Shown here piece by piece: positions 8,610 to 18,756 of a DNA stretch of 29,724 bases. The stretch comes from CAYXXZ01 sp964469165 (GTDB lineage: Bacteria; Pseudomonadota; Gammaproteobacteria; Pseudomonadales; Porticoccaceae). How positions within the stretch are numbered: the stretch's first letter is position 1; every line of letters begins with the position of its first letter. The notes under the pieces are model-generated. The model was not told where the DNA came from and made no database searches. It was given only the letters and a program-made list of their open reading frames with translations. The DNA lies in contig CAYXXZ010000033.1 of NCBI GenBank assembly GCA_964469165.1, positions 1 to 29,724 of the forward strand, given 5' to 3'. A program made the position numbers and the translations under genes.

Positions 8610-8641
8610 GAAGCCAGATATCAACAAGAGAACCAGAACGG

Positions 8642-8962
8642 ATGGCTAAGCAGATTCCGACAATAGGTGAGTGGTATCAGGACGCGGTGGAAGACGTGCT
8701 TTTTGAGGTGGTTGCAGTCGACGACCACTCCGGAACCATCGAAATTCAGTATGAAGACGGCGAAGTGGGCGAGTTCGATTTTGAAACCTGGGTGCAGATG
8801 GTGCTTCTTCCTGCCCAGGCGCCCGAGGATTGGCGCGTGTCATACGAACTCAGCGATGACGATGGCGCCAGCCCCGACGCTGTGTTCGTGCCCGACAGCG
8901 GTGCCGATCCACTGGCAGCGCTCGAATCCGACTCCTGGATGGACTCCGACGAATACTACTGA
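8642..8962 (+). CDS. Small acidic protein of unknown function, DUF6763-like
   Basis: A 106-aa protein with no signal peptide or membrane segment. The N-terminal half (IGEWYQDAVEDVLFEVVAVD, then GTIEIQYEDGEVGEFDFETW) is predicted to be a small beta-rich domain like proteins labelled DUF6763 in gammaproteobacteria; I am fairly but not fully sure of the family. The C-terminal half is very rich in Asp and Ser (SDDDGASPDAV, DSWMDSDEYY) and probably disordered. It ends 137 bp before lexA, and the SOS box lies between them, so it is not expected to be in the lexA unit. No function can be assigned. Confidence 0.8.
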   Translation: MAKQIPTIGEWYQDAVEDVLFEVVAVDDHSGTIEIQYEDGEVGEFDFETWVQMVLLPAQAPEDWRVSYELSDDDGASPDAVFVPDSGADPLAALESDSWMDSDEYY

Positions 8963-9057
8963 ACCTCCCCTCCTCCTTCCATTGGTCGTCGAGATATCAG
9001 ACAACAATCCCCTGTGCGAGAGAGCGAGCTGCGCTGGCGCCTGTCCCAGATAGCAAA

Positions 9058-9077
9058 TACTGTATATAATTACAGTT
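9058..9077 (+). promoter_or_regulatory. SOS box (LexA operator) of lexA
   Basis: The sequence at 9060-9075 is CTG, ten AT-rich bases, CAG, flanked by TA and TT, which closely matches the CTGTATATATATACAG consensus. It ends about 20 bp before the lexA start. It implies autoregulation of lexA by its own product. Confidence 0.92.
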
Positions 9078-9098
9078 ATTTTTTGGGGAACCACGCGC

Positions 9099-9704
9099 AT
9101 GAAACTCACGGCGAGACAACAACAGATCGTTGAGCTGATCGAAGAAGCCATCGATGATACCGGGCTGCCACCCACCAGGGCGGAGATCGCTACGGCGCTG
9201 GGCTTCAAATCCGTCAATGCCGTTCAGGAGCATCTCCGCCTTCTCGCGCAAAAAGGCGCCATCGAATTGATTCCCGGCACCTCGCGCGGGTTGCGCCTCG
9301 TACACAGGCGCCCGACCGGCATTCCCCTGGTTGGCCAGGTGGCCGCCGGCAACCCCATTCTCGCGGAGGAAAATATCGAGGATCATCTCGACCTCCCCGC
9401 CAGCCTTTTTCAGGCCAGGCCCGACTATGTCTTGAAAGTACGCGGCGACAGCATGAGGGACGCGGGCATTCTCGATGGCGACCTGTTGGCAGTCAAGAAA
9501 GTGACGCGGGCCGAGGATGGCGACATCATCGTTGCGCGTATCGACGACGATGTTACAGTCAAGACACTGAAACGCGGTGATCAGCCCGGAATTTTACAGC
9601 TTCTGCCGGAAAATCCCGATTACACGCCCATCGTGGTGGATCTCGCAAAGGTGCAGTTTGCCATCGAGGGGTTGGCGGTGGGAGTGATACGCACCCGGTT
9701 GTAA
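9099..9704 (+). CDS. lexA: LexA repressor of the SOS regulon
   Basis: A 201-aa LexA: N-terminal winged helix-turn-helix (about 1-65, with LPPTRAEIATALGFKSVNAVQEHL), a hinge, and an S24 latent peptidase domain. The self-cleavage bond is Ala83-Gly84 (VAAG), the nucleophile Ser118 (GDSM) and the general base Lys155 (TVKTLKR); these match E. coli positions 84-85, 119 and 156 one residue back. It represses DNA-repair genes until RecA filaments trigger cleavage. The GGGGA upstream of the ATG serves as ribosome site, and an SOS box overlaps the promoter region. In Pseudomonas sulA follows lexA; here it does not, and the next gene converges only 5 bp away. Confidence 0.98.
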   Translation: MKLTARQQQIVELIEEAIDDTGLPPTRAEIATALGFKSVNAVQEHLRLLAQKGAIELIPGTSRGLRLVHRRPTGIPLVGQVAAGNPILAEENIEDHLDLPASLFQARPDYVLKVRGDSMRDAGILDGDLLAVKKVTRAEDGDIIVARIDDDVTVKTLKRGDQPGILQLLPENPDYTPIVVDLAKVQFAIEGLAVGVIRTRL

Positions 9705-9709
9705 AGCGA

Positions 9710-9964
9710 TCAGTGAAGTATCTGCGCTGCGACGGCGACGCTCTCTTCTTCATCGTCGTCGAGCATTTCCTCGCCCAACTGCTCCACCATGTCGATCCCG
9801 GCATCGATCATCGCTTTGGCCACATCCATGCTGGCATCCTGAAGCATGGTCATCGCCTCTTCGGAAAAATGGATACGGATAAGGGGTTCTTCGTTCTCGT
9901 CGGCTCTCTGCAGGGCAAAGTCACCGTCGGGGAGGAGTACGATTTCGTAAAAGGCTGTAGACAT
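9710..9964 (-). CDS. Small acidic protein of unknown function
   Basis: An 84-aa protein (STAFYEIVLLPDGDFALQ..., IRIHFSEEAM, then a run of acidic residues near DDDEEES). No signal peptide or membrane segment. The same kind of small gene stands between lexA/sulA and topA in Pseudomonas (PA3009 region), which supports it as real; I infer that relation from memory of the locus. The ATG at 9964 has only a weak GTGAG ribosome site. It is downstream of topA and the DUF6586-like gene on the same strand, with its own promoter candidate at 9994-10002, and its stop lies 5 bp from the lexA stop. Function unknown. Confidence 0.75.
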   Translation of the reverse strand: MSTAFYEIVLLPDGDFALQRADENEEPLIRIHFSEEAMTMLQDASMDVAKAMIDAGIDMVEQLGEEMLDDDEEESVAVAAQILH

Positions 9965-9993
9965 CTCACTGCATAAACTCTGGCACGGCGCGC

Positions 9994-10002
9994 AGTATAC
10001 CA
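9994..10002 (-). promoter_or_regulatory. Candidate extended -10 promoter for the 84-aa acidic protein
   Basis: On the minus strand TGG precedes TATACT (9999-9994), an extended -10 with no good -35. It lies about 30 bp before the start codon. Confidence 0.35.
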
Positions 10003-10025
10003 TTGCAAACCGCCTCTGGGGCTCG

Positions 10026-10520
10026 TCAGCACTCCACCATGCTTTCCCGCTGCCGCTCCACCATGCTCGTGAACGCAGCGAGCCAACGTTCGACATCAGC
10101 AAGATTGAACTGCGTATCCTGATCGGGAGCAATGGAAAGCGTGTCGATGATGTCCTCCCGCCCTCGTCGGGAAACAGTGCCCGGCGGCGCCGACAGGGCG
10201 CGCTGACAGGCGACAACCCGGCTCAACCAGGATGAATCATCCTCGGCGAGGGCGAGGATTTCGGAAACCTCCGCAGCTGTCTTGCCCATCGCCGAGAGCT
10301 GTCGTTCGAGGGCGCCAGGCGACGTTGCCTGAAGCGCATCGCGGCACTGGTAGCTGGCCGCCACCTCGGCGAAGTACAACTGCAAGGCAGTGCCAAGATG
10401 GCTCAGCGCACCCTGGACGAGCGCCTCGCGCAGATGGCTGTCCGCTGCGCCAGCCGCTTCGCCGAGCAGCAGCGCCGCGAACAAGCGCTTCTGATTGACT
10501 GCCGCCAGAAACGGATTCAC
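10026..10520 (-). CDS. DUF6586-like protein of unknown function
   Basis: A 164-aa, mainly alpha-helical soluble protein (NPFLAAVNQKRLFAALLLGEA..., HLREALVQGALSHLGTALQLYF). It resembles the small protein encoded directly downstream of topA in Pseudomonas (PA3010), which I believe is labelled DUF6586. The GTG start at 10520 has a strong GGAGG ribosome site 5 nt upstream. Only 15 bp separate it from the topA stop, so it is very likely co-transcribed with topA. No catalytic motif is visible; a role tied to DNA topology is suggested only by conserved neighbourhood. Confidence 0.8.
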   Translation of the reverse strand: MNPFLAAVNQKRLFAALLLGEAAGAADSHLREALVQGALSHLGTALQLYFAEVAASYQCRDALQATSPGALERQLSAMGKTAAEVSEILALAEDDSSWLSRVVACQRALSAPPGTVSRRGREDIIDTLSIAPDQDTQFNLADVERWLAAFTSMVERQRESMVEC

Positions 10521-10535
10521 TTCTTCCTCCCGCGA

Positions 10536-13160
<2,625 letters not shown>

Positions 13161-13312
13161 TGATTCAACGCTGTCCTTTAGTGCCCCCGCGGGCAATGAA
13201 TCTGAAGACCTTTTTTATTAAGAACATATTTAAGGCCCGCCATCAACTCCCCTGATCGCCGTGCCCTTGCCAACTGTCGAAAATCGCCGCGCAGCACAAT
13301 GCCGGGGGCGCG

Positions 13313-13343
13313 ACTATACATGGAGGTCTGGCACCATGGTCAA
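13313..13343 (-). promoter_or_regulatory. Candidate topA promoter
   Basis: On the minus strand TTGACC (13343-13338) and TATAGT (13318-13313) are 19 bp apart, a little too far; TGTATA at 17 bp is an alternative -10. It lies about 155 bp before the topA start, in a 284-bp gap with no gene. Confidence 0.35.
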
Positions 13344-13379
13344 GCAAAAGTTTTCGCTGCGATGTTTCTGCGTTGGACA

Positions 13380-13450
13380 AGGAGCCTGCCCGCAGGCGAC
13401 CGTTGCCGTACGTCCCGATGCCGGTGTCGCCTGCAGGCAGGCTTCTACAA
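13380..13450. repeat. REP-like inverted pair, GGAGCCTGCCTGCAGGCGA family, copy 1
   Basis: The left unit (about 13380-13399) and the reversed right unit (about 13428-13450) pair with about three mismatches. The same unit occurs perfectly paired at 24237-24311 and singly at 17349-17369. The right unit supplies the TAG stop of the minus-strand gene at 13445. Confidence 0.85.
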
Positions 13451-14005
13451 GGCATTTCCAAGACTCTGTTCAAAATCCTCCAGCGCACGCGCCAGCACAT
13501 CCAGCGCAGAGATGTCGCCGGACTCCCGCAGATAGGCGCCAACACCTGCATGATCCGCCTTGAGCGCGTAGACATTGGCAGGCAGCGCGGGCAGCAAGGT
13601 CTCCAGATGCGGCAACACGGCGCCGGGGGCGTCGCTGCGAAACCAGCGCCACTCCGGCCACGGGCTGAGCCGCCCGTTGCGTGTGCCGCGCAGCAGCGTC
13701 CATTGGCCGAGGGCGGCAGCCAGGCGCTCCGTATCCTGTGGCGGGAGGGGCCACAGATACAGCGTGGCCGAGGGCCGTTTGTCATCCTCTGCCGCATCCG
13801 GCGCGGGCACGAGTCTTACGCGCAACCCGAGGCGCGAGGCGCGCTGCCGAAATGCCGCCGCCCGGGCCTGGCCCGGCGATGACTTCAACCAAAACAGCGG
13901 CGACACCACGAGGGCGACCACCAGGGCGATGAGCAAATAGGTATTCAGGTTTCGACTCCGCGTGTTGCCGGCTGGCGCCGGGGTGGGTATTGTAGGCGCG
14001 GTCAA
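13445..14005 (-). CDS. Single-pass membrane protein of unknown function
   Basis: About 186 aa. A short N-terminal tail precedes one hydrophobic segment (YLLIALVVALVVSPLFWLK, about residues 23-41), a basic stretch (FRQRASRLGLRVRL) and a soluble domain rich in Trp, Pro and Leu (TLYLWPLPP, WPEWRWFRSD), so it looks like an N-anchored inner-membrane protein. Similar Pseudomonas proteins near topA are sometimes named YajC-like by annotation pipelines; I see no solid YajC signature. There is no ATG in a good place: the TTG at 14005 is my best guess without a clear ribosome site, while an ATG at 14066 would overlap the divergent usp start. The stop codon falls inside a REP-like repeat. Same strand as topA. 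Confidence 0.6.
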   Translation of the reverse strand: MTAPTIPTPAPAGNTRSRNLNTYLLIALVVALVVSPLFWLKSSPGQARAAAFRQRASRLGLRVRLVPAPDAAEDDKRPSATLYLWPLPPQDTERLAAALGQWTLLRGTRNGRLSPWPEWRWFRSDAPGAVLPHLETLLPALPANVYALKADHAGVGAYLRESGDISALDVLARALEDFEQSLGNAL

Positions 14006-14047
14006 GGTACGCCATATTACTGAAGGATACGCTGGAGGAAAAACAGC

Positions 14048-14488
14048 ATGACCTACTATAAACATATACTCGTCGGCCTCGATCTGTCGCAGGAATCGCA
14101 GCAGGTCATCGACCACGTCAGCCAGCTTTTCGAAGGCAAGCCCGTCAAGATCAGCCTGCTCCACATCCAGGAGCCGCTGTCGCTCGCCTACGGCGGCGAT
14201 ATTCCCATGGACCTCAGCGAAATACAGCGACAGATGGAAGTTCAGGCAAAGAATAGCCTCAATGAAATCAAGGCACAACTGTCACAATTTAATGTCGTCT
14301 GCCATGTAATTATCGGCCAGCCCGCCCACGAGATGCATCGCTTCGCCCAGGAAAACGCGGTGGATCTGATCGTCGTCGGCAGCTACGGCCGCCACGGCCT
14401 GGCGCTGATCTTCGGCTCCACGGCAAACGGAGTGCTGCACGGCGCATCCTGCGATGTGCTGGCCGTGCGCATCAAAGAGGAAGACTGA
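14048..14488 (+). CDS. Universal stress protein, UspA family
   Basis: A 146-aa single-domain Usp (YYKHILVGLDLSQESQQVI at the start, VDLIVVGSYGRHGL and GSTANGVLHGASCDVLAVR at the end). The ATP-binding signature G-2x-G-9x-G(S/T) is present in a form one residue shorter (GSYGRHGLALIFGST), so nucleotide binding is likely but not certain. Usp proteins aid survival in starvation and stress; the mechanism is poorly known. A strong GGAGG ribosome site lies 9 nt before the ATG. A weak promoter-like pair (TTGTAG at 13990, CATATT at 14013) lies upstream. It is followed by slt 33 bp later, as in the corresponding Pseudomonas region. Confidence 0.93.
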   Translation: MTYYKHILVGLDLSQESQQVIDHVSQLFEGKPVKISLLHIQEPLSLAYGGDIPMDLSEIQRQMEVQAKNSLNEIKAQLSQFNVVCHVIIGQPAHEMHRFAQENAVDLIVVGSYGRHGLALIFGSTANGVLHGASCDVLAVRIKEED

Positions 14489-14521
14489 CAGCATCAGACT
14501 CCCCGGGAGCCCGCAGTACCC

Positions 14522-16525
14522 ATGAGTGTCGACCACCCTTCTCGCTCGCGCCGCCGCACGGCGTCGATTCTGTTCACCTGCATTTTCTTACTTGTCTGGA
14601 GCGCCCTTGCCGCAAGCCAGGAGTCGGACAGCGCGCTGCGCGCCGCCCTGCCGGCCATCGGTCCTGAACTGGAACAGCAACGCGATCATTACCGACAGGC
14701 GGCGCAAGCCCTGGCGCGGGGCGACCGCCGTGCATTCGCGGCGCACATGCACAAGCTTTCCGGGTATCCGCTTGCACCCTACCTGGAATATGCGGATATG
14801 TCGGCACGTATCGACAGCGTCGACGCCACGCAGATCGCCGCCTTTCTGGAACGCCATCCCCACGCACAGTTTTCGCGAACCCTGCGCCAGCGCTGGCTCG
14901 ACCATCTCGCCGCACAGCGGCGCTGGCCGGAATACGTGCGCTTCTACGATGCCGATCTGGTGTCCACGCAACTCGCCTGCCGCTACGGCTATGCGCTCTT
15001 TCAAACGGGCGACAGCGAACGGGGCGCGGCTGTCGGCATTCCGCTGTGGCAGGTGGGCAGCTCCCAGCCGGAGGTGTGCGACCCCCTCTTCGAGGAACTG
15101 ATTTCCGCTGGCCATATCAGTGAAGAAGTTGCCTGGGTACGCTACACCAGGGCCGTGTTCAACCATCAATACGGCCTGGCCAATTATGTCTCGCGCTTCC
15201 TGACCAGCCCTTCCTACCGCCAGCGTGCCGAACTTTATCTGCGGGTGGACCGCAACCCTCACGAAATCGCCAACTACAGCCTGTTCACCAGCCATACCCC
15301 GGAAGAACTGACCTTGCTCCGCCATGGCCTGACGCACCTGGCGAGAAGCAACCCCCGGATGGCCCTCAACCACTGGAACCGCTACCACCAGAGCCACACC
15401 TTCGATACTGCCGCCGAACAGGAAATCAGCTCCGCCCTGGTGAGAGCGCTCTATCAGGCCGGTGACAGGGACACCGCCGACCAGTATCTCCAGCAAATTG
15501 CGCCGCAGGCCAGCCAGGAGCTGCTGGAGTGGCGTTTGCGTCTGCTGGTAGAGGCCGGCGACTGGCAAAGTATTCTGCACTGGAGCGCACACCTCAGCGC
15601 CACAGCGGCTTTTGATTCGCGCTGGAAATACTGGCGCGCCCGCGCCCTCGAACTGACGGGCGGCAGCGCCGCGGAAATACGCACTCTTTACCAGAACATT
15701 GCCGGCGAACGCAGCTTCTACGGCTTCCTCGCCAGTGAATGGCTCGGCACGCCTCATCAGATGCAGCATGAGCCCGTGCCGGTCGATGCGTCCCAGCTGC
15801 GCAATCTGGCCAATCGCGAGGCGTTCATACGCATCCGTGAGCTGCTGCACCAGGACGACCGGGACTGGGCGCGGCGCGAGTGGCACCGCGCCCTCAGCGG
15901 CGCGCCGCAACAGGAGCTGCTCACCGCCGCAAAGCTCGCCGAACTCTGGGGATGGGACAATCAGGCCATCGCCGCGATGATCCAGGCGAGCTACTGGAAT
16001 GATATTCAGGTGCGCTTCCCCCTCTCCCACAGGGACAGCTTCCAGGCTCAGGCACGCAATACCGGCGTGCCCGTCAATCTGTTGTTCGCCATTGCCCGCC
16101 AGGAAAGCGCGTTCAACCCCGACGCTGTGTCATCCGCAGGCGCACGCGGGCTGCTGCAACTGATGCCGGCAACCGCCACGGAAACCGCAAAGCGCCACGG
16201 CATCGCCTATCGGCAACGGGCAGAACTTCACGACCCTATAAAGAATATTGCCCTGGGGTCAAGATATTACATGGATATGTTGAAGCGCTTTGGCAATAAT
16301 AGAATCCTCGCCACTGCCGCCTACAACGCCGGCCCTGGGCGCGTCGCGAGTTGGCGGGCACGCAGCGCGGGAGAGCTGCCTTTCGATGTGTGGATCGAGC
16401 TCATTCCTTTCCGGGAAACCCGCAATTACGTTCAGAACGTACTGGCGTTCTCGATCATCTACGCCCATCGCCTGGGCCTGGAAACCACCATGCTCACCCC
16501 GGAAGAAAAAGGCGCACGGTTGTGA
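14522..16525 (+). CDS. slt: Soluble lytic murein transglycosylase (Slt70 type)
   Basis: A periplasmic enzyme that cleaves the MurNAc-GlcNAc bond to give 1,6-anhydromuropeptides, which NagZ (in this window) later processes. 667 aa. An arginine-rich N-terminus and hydrophobic segment (ILFTCIFLLVWSALA) form a signal peptide, probably cut near AAS-QES. A long alpha-helical superhelix (about 40-490) is followed by the lysozyme-like SLT domain: ARQESAFNPDAVSSAGARG with catalytic Glu528, GLLQLMPATA, and AAYNAGPGRV. The ATG has a modest GGGAG about 12 nt upstream. tatD overlaps its stop by 4 nt, so the two are coupled. Confidence 0.96.
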   Translation: MSVDHPSRSRRRTASILFTCIFLLVWSALAASQESDSALRAALPAIGPELEQQRDHYRQAAQALARGDRRAFAAHMHKLSGYPLAPYLEYADMSARIDSVDATQIAAFLERHPHAQFSRTLRQRWLDHLAAQRRWPEYVRFYDADLVSTQLACRYGYALFQTGDSERGAAVGIPLWQVGSSQPEVCDPLFEELISAGHISEEVAWVRYTRAVFNHQYGLANYVSRFLTSPSYRQRAELYLRVDRNPHEIANYSLFTSHTPEELTLLRHGLTHLARSNPRMALNHWNRYHQSHTFDTAAEQEISSALVRALYQAGDRDTADQYLQQIAPQASQELLEWRLRLLVEAGDWQSILHWSAHLSATAAFDSRWKYWRARALELTGGSAAEIRTLYQNIAGERSFYGFLASEWLGTPHQMQHEPVPVDASQLRNLANREAFIRIRELLHQDDRDWARREWHRALSGAPQQELLTAAKLAELWGWDNQAIAAMIQASYWNDIQVRFPLSHRDSFQAQARNTGVPVNLLFAIARQESAFNPDAVSSAGARGLLQLMPATATETAKRHGIAYRQRAELHDPIKNIALGSRYYMDMLKRFGNNRILATAAYNAGPGRVASWRARSAGELPFDVWIELIPFRETRNYVQNVLAFSIIYAHRLGLETTMLTPEEKGARL

Positions 16526-17337
16526 AACTGATCGATATCGGCGTCAACCTGACCAACAAGCGCTTCGATGGCGACCGCGCCGAGGTGCTCGCCCGCGCCC
16601 GGGATGTCGGCGTGGCGGCCTGTATCGTCACCGGTACCAGTCTCGCGGTCAGCGCCGAGGCTGCAATCCTTTGCAATACCTTGTCACAACATTTTCCGGG
16701 CATGCTCTACTGCACCGCCGGTGTTCATCCCCATGAGGCCTCGACTTTCACGGACACCACCTGCGCCCAGTTGCGAACTCTCATCGCAGAAAATGCCGGC
16801 ACAGTGGTGGCGGTGGGCGAAACAGGGCTGGACTTCAACCGCGACTTCTCGCCGCGCGATGCCCAGGTTCGCGCCTTCGAAGCCCAGCTCCAGCTCGCAC
16901 AGGACTGCGGGCTGCCACTGTTCCTCCATGAGCGGGACGCGCACACGACACAGCACGAGATACTCAAGTCCGCCGGCAGCGCTCTGCCGCGAGGCGTCAT
17001 TCACTGTTTCACCGGCAGTCGCGAGGCGCTGTTCAACTATCTGGATCTGGATTTTTACATTGGCATCACCGGCTGGATCTGCGACGAACGGCGCGGCCGG
17101 GAACTGCAGGAACTGGTCCGGCACATCCCGCGCGATCGACTTCTGATCGAAACGGACGCGCCCTATCTGCTGCCGCGCACCTTGCGACCAAAGCCTGCCA
17201 ACGGGCGCAACGAACCCGCCTTTCTGCCCGAAGTGGCAGCGGTTGTCGCACAATGCCGAACAGAGCCCATCGCAGATATCGTGCAGGCGTCCACGGACAA
17301 TGCCCGAGCCTTGTTCAAGCTGGAAATATATAACTGA
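16522..17337 (+). CDS. tatD: TatD family metal-dependent DNase
   Basis: A 271-aa TIM-barrel metallohydrolase, very like E. coli TatD, a 3'-5' exonuclease acting on DNA and RNA, linked to repair of oxidative damage. Metal and active-site motifs in order: IDIGVNL (4-10), GVHPHE (67-72), VGETGLDFNRDFS with Glu100, FLHERDAH with His136, HCFTGS with His161, and IETDAPYLLPR with Asp212. The GTG start at 16522 shares GTGA with the slt stop, showing translational coupling; the in-frame extension upstream is slt read in another frame. A single REP-like unit follows the stop. TatD is not part of the Tat translocase despite the name. Confidence 0.95.
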   Translation: MKLIDIGVNLTNKRFDGDRAEVLARARDVGVAACIVTGTSLAVSAEAAILCNTLSQHFPGMLYCTAGVHPHEASTFTDTTCAQLRTLIAENAGTVVAVGETGLDFNRDFSPRDAQVRAFEAQLQLAQDCGLPLFLHERDAHTTQHEILKSAGSALPRGVIHCFTGSREALFNYLDLDFYIGITGWICDERRGRELQELVRHIPRDRLLIETDAPYLLPRTLRPKPANGRNEPAFLPEVAAVVAQCRTEPIADIVQASTDNARALFKLEIYN

Positions 17338-17348
17338 ATTGCACGTCA

Positions 17349-17369
17349 CGCTGCAGGCAGGCTCCTACA
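17349..17369. repeat. REP-like single unit after tatD
   Basis: One unit (GCTGCAGGCAGGCTCCTACA) of the family that is paired at 13380-13450 and 24237-24311. It lies 11 bp after the tatD stop. Confidence 0.75.
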
Positions 17370-17510
17370 CAGGCGGCCCCTCATCTATCCAAGACCAATC
17401 CGCACGCCGCGGCAAACAGGCTTCAGCGGGCTCCCTTCTTGATTGCGCAGGTCATAGGGAGTAGGCTTGCGTGCCCGATTTCCGTAACAAAACATACCAA
17501 AGGTAGAGAA

Positions 17511-18692
17511 ATGTCCGAAGATTCCGTCGTAATTGTGGGCGGTGCCCGCACTCCCATGGGCTCCCTGAATGGTACTCTGAGTGGCGTGACCGCTGTCGAG
17601 CTTGGCGTCACCGCCATCAAGGCCGCCATCGAGCGCACCAATACACCCGTCGATGCGGTCGATGAAGTGTTCATGGGCAACGTCCTGCAAGCGGGCGTCA
17701 AGCAGGGTCCGGCGCGTCTGGCCACGCTGCAGGCCGGCATTGCCCAGTCCGCGGGCTCCGTCACGCTCAACAAGCTGTGCGGCTCCGGCATGTTCTGTGT
17801 GCACATGGGCTACGATCAGATCAAGCTCGGCTACAGCAAGGTCGTGGTTGCCGGCGGCATGGAAAGCATGTCCAACGCTCCCCATATGATCATCGGCGCC
17901 CGCACTGGCGTAGGTTCCGGCGCCAAAACGCTCGAAGATCATATGTTCTACGACGCCCTCTGGTCACCGTACAGCGAGCGCATGATGGGCTGTTATGCCC
18001 AGGACGTCGCCAACGATCTCGGCTTTACCCGCGAGGACATGGACGCCTACGCCGTTGAGTCCCTGACCCGCGCCAAGCGCGCCATCGAAGACGGCACCCT
18101 GAAAGAGGAAAGCGCTCCCGTGGTGGTGAAAACCCGCAAGGGCGAAACCATCGTCGAGCACGACGAGCAGCCGCTCACCGCCAAGGTGGAAAAAATCCCG
18201 CATCTCAAGCCCTCGTTCAGCAAGGACGGCACCGTCACCCCGGCCAACTCCAGCTCCATTTCCGACGGCGCGTCCGCGCTGGTGATGATGAGTGGCGCAG
18301 AGGCGGAAAAGCGCGGCATCAAGCCCATCGTGCGCATCGTGGCCCATTCCAGGCACTCCCAGGAGCCCACCACCTTCACGCTCGCCCCTGTAGGCGCCAT
18401 TCAGAAAGTGCTGGAGAAAACGGGCTGGAGTCTGGATGACGTGGATCTGTTCGAGCTCAATGAAGCCTTCGCCATGGTGCCCATGGCGGCCATGAAGCAG
18501 CTCGGCATCCCCCACGACAAGCTCAACATCCACGGCGGCGCCTGCGCTCAGGGCCACCCCTTGGGCTCCAGCGGTTCGCGTATCATCATCACGCTGATGT
18601 ACGCCATGCGCCGCCTCGGCAAGAAACGCGGCATCGCCGCTATCTGCATCGGCGGCGGTGAGGCTCTGGCAACTGCGATCGAGCTTGTCTGA
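17511..18692 (+). CDS. Acetyl-CoA C-acyltransferase (thiolase II family)
   Basis: A 393-aa thiolase. Catalytic Cys90 lies in NKLCGSGM, NEAF is at 317-320, His349 in GHPLG, and Cys379 in CIGGG, so all four active-site blocks are present. This type either joins two acetyl-CoA units or cleaves 3-ketoacyl-CoA; the sequence alone does not settle chain length. The usual GGGxG end of the Cys379 block reads GGGEA, a small departure. The start at 17511 (SEDSVVIVGGARTPMG) has GTAGAG upstream; the longer frame upstream lacks family resemblance. It stands alone between a REP-like unit and a bidirectional hairpin, and converges with the MDR gene. Likely partner of the hydratase operon 1.3 kb further on. 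Confidence 0.93.
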   Translation: MSEDSVVIVGGARTPMGSLNGTLSGVTAVELGVTAIKAAIERTNTPVDAVDEVFMGNVLQAGVKQGPARLATLQAGIAQSAGSVTLNKLCGSGMFCVHMGYDQIKLGYSKVVVAGGMESMSNAPHMIIGARTGVGSGAKTLEDHMFYDALWSPYSERMMGCYAQDVANDLGFTREDMDAYAVESLTRAKRAIEDGTLKEESAPVVVKTRKGETIVEHDEQPLTAKVEKIPHLKPSFSKDGTVTPANSSSISDGASALVMMSGAEAEKRGIKPIVRIVAHSRHSQEPTTFTLAPVGAIQKVLEKTGWSLDDVDLFELNEAFAMVPMAAMKQLGIPHDKLNIHGGACAQGHPLGSSGSRIIITLMYAMRRLGKKRGIAAICIGGGEALATAIELV

Positions 18693-18699
18693 CACCTCC

Positions 18700-18750
18700 G
18701 TAGGGGCGATTCATGAAACCGGCTGTATCGGTTCGTGCAATCGCCCCTAC
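18700..18750. terminator. Palindrome between convergent thiolase and MDR genes
   Basis: GTAGGGGCGAT (18700-18710) pairs exactly with 18740-18750; pairing extends inward imperfectly (TTCATGAA against TTCGTGCA). It ends 7 bp from the MDR stop codon. No long T run follows, so it may be a repeat acting as a bidirectional terminator. Confidence 0.6.
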
Positions 18751-18756
18751 CCACCC

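Larger units (their letters stand above)
8219..8641. other. Divergent intergenic region nagZ / 8642 gene
   Basis: About 420 bp without a gene. It contains the second copy of the dispersed repeat (about 8293-8354) and a promoter candidate at 8582-8609. In Pseudomonas the fatty-acid regulator gene psrA lies between nagZ and lexA; nothing like a TetR-type coding region is left here. Confidence 0.6.

Noticed and set aside
14006..14278. N-terminal extension of the membrane protein at 13445-14005
   Set aside because: The extra residues are the antisense of the usp gene.
14588..16030. Open frame of 480 codons on the minus strand
   Set aside because: Antisense to slt; no ribosome site or domain.
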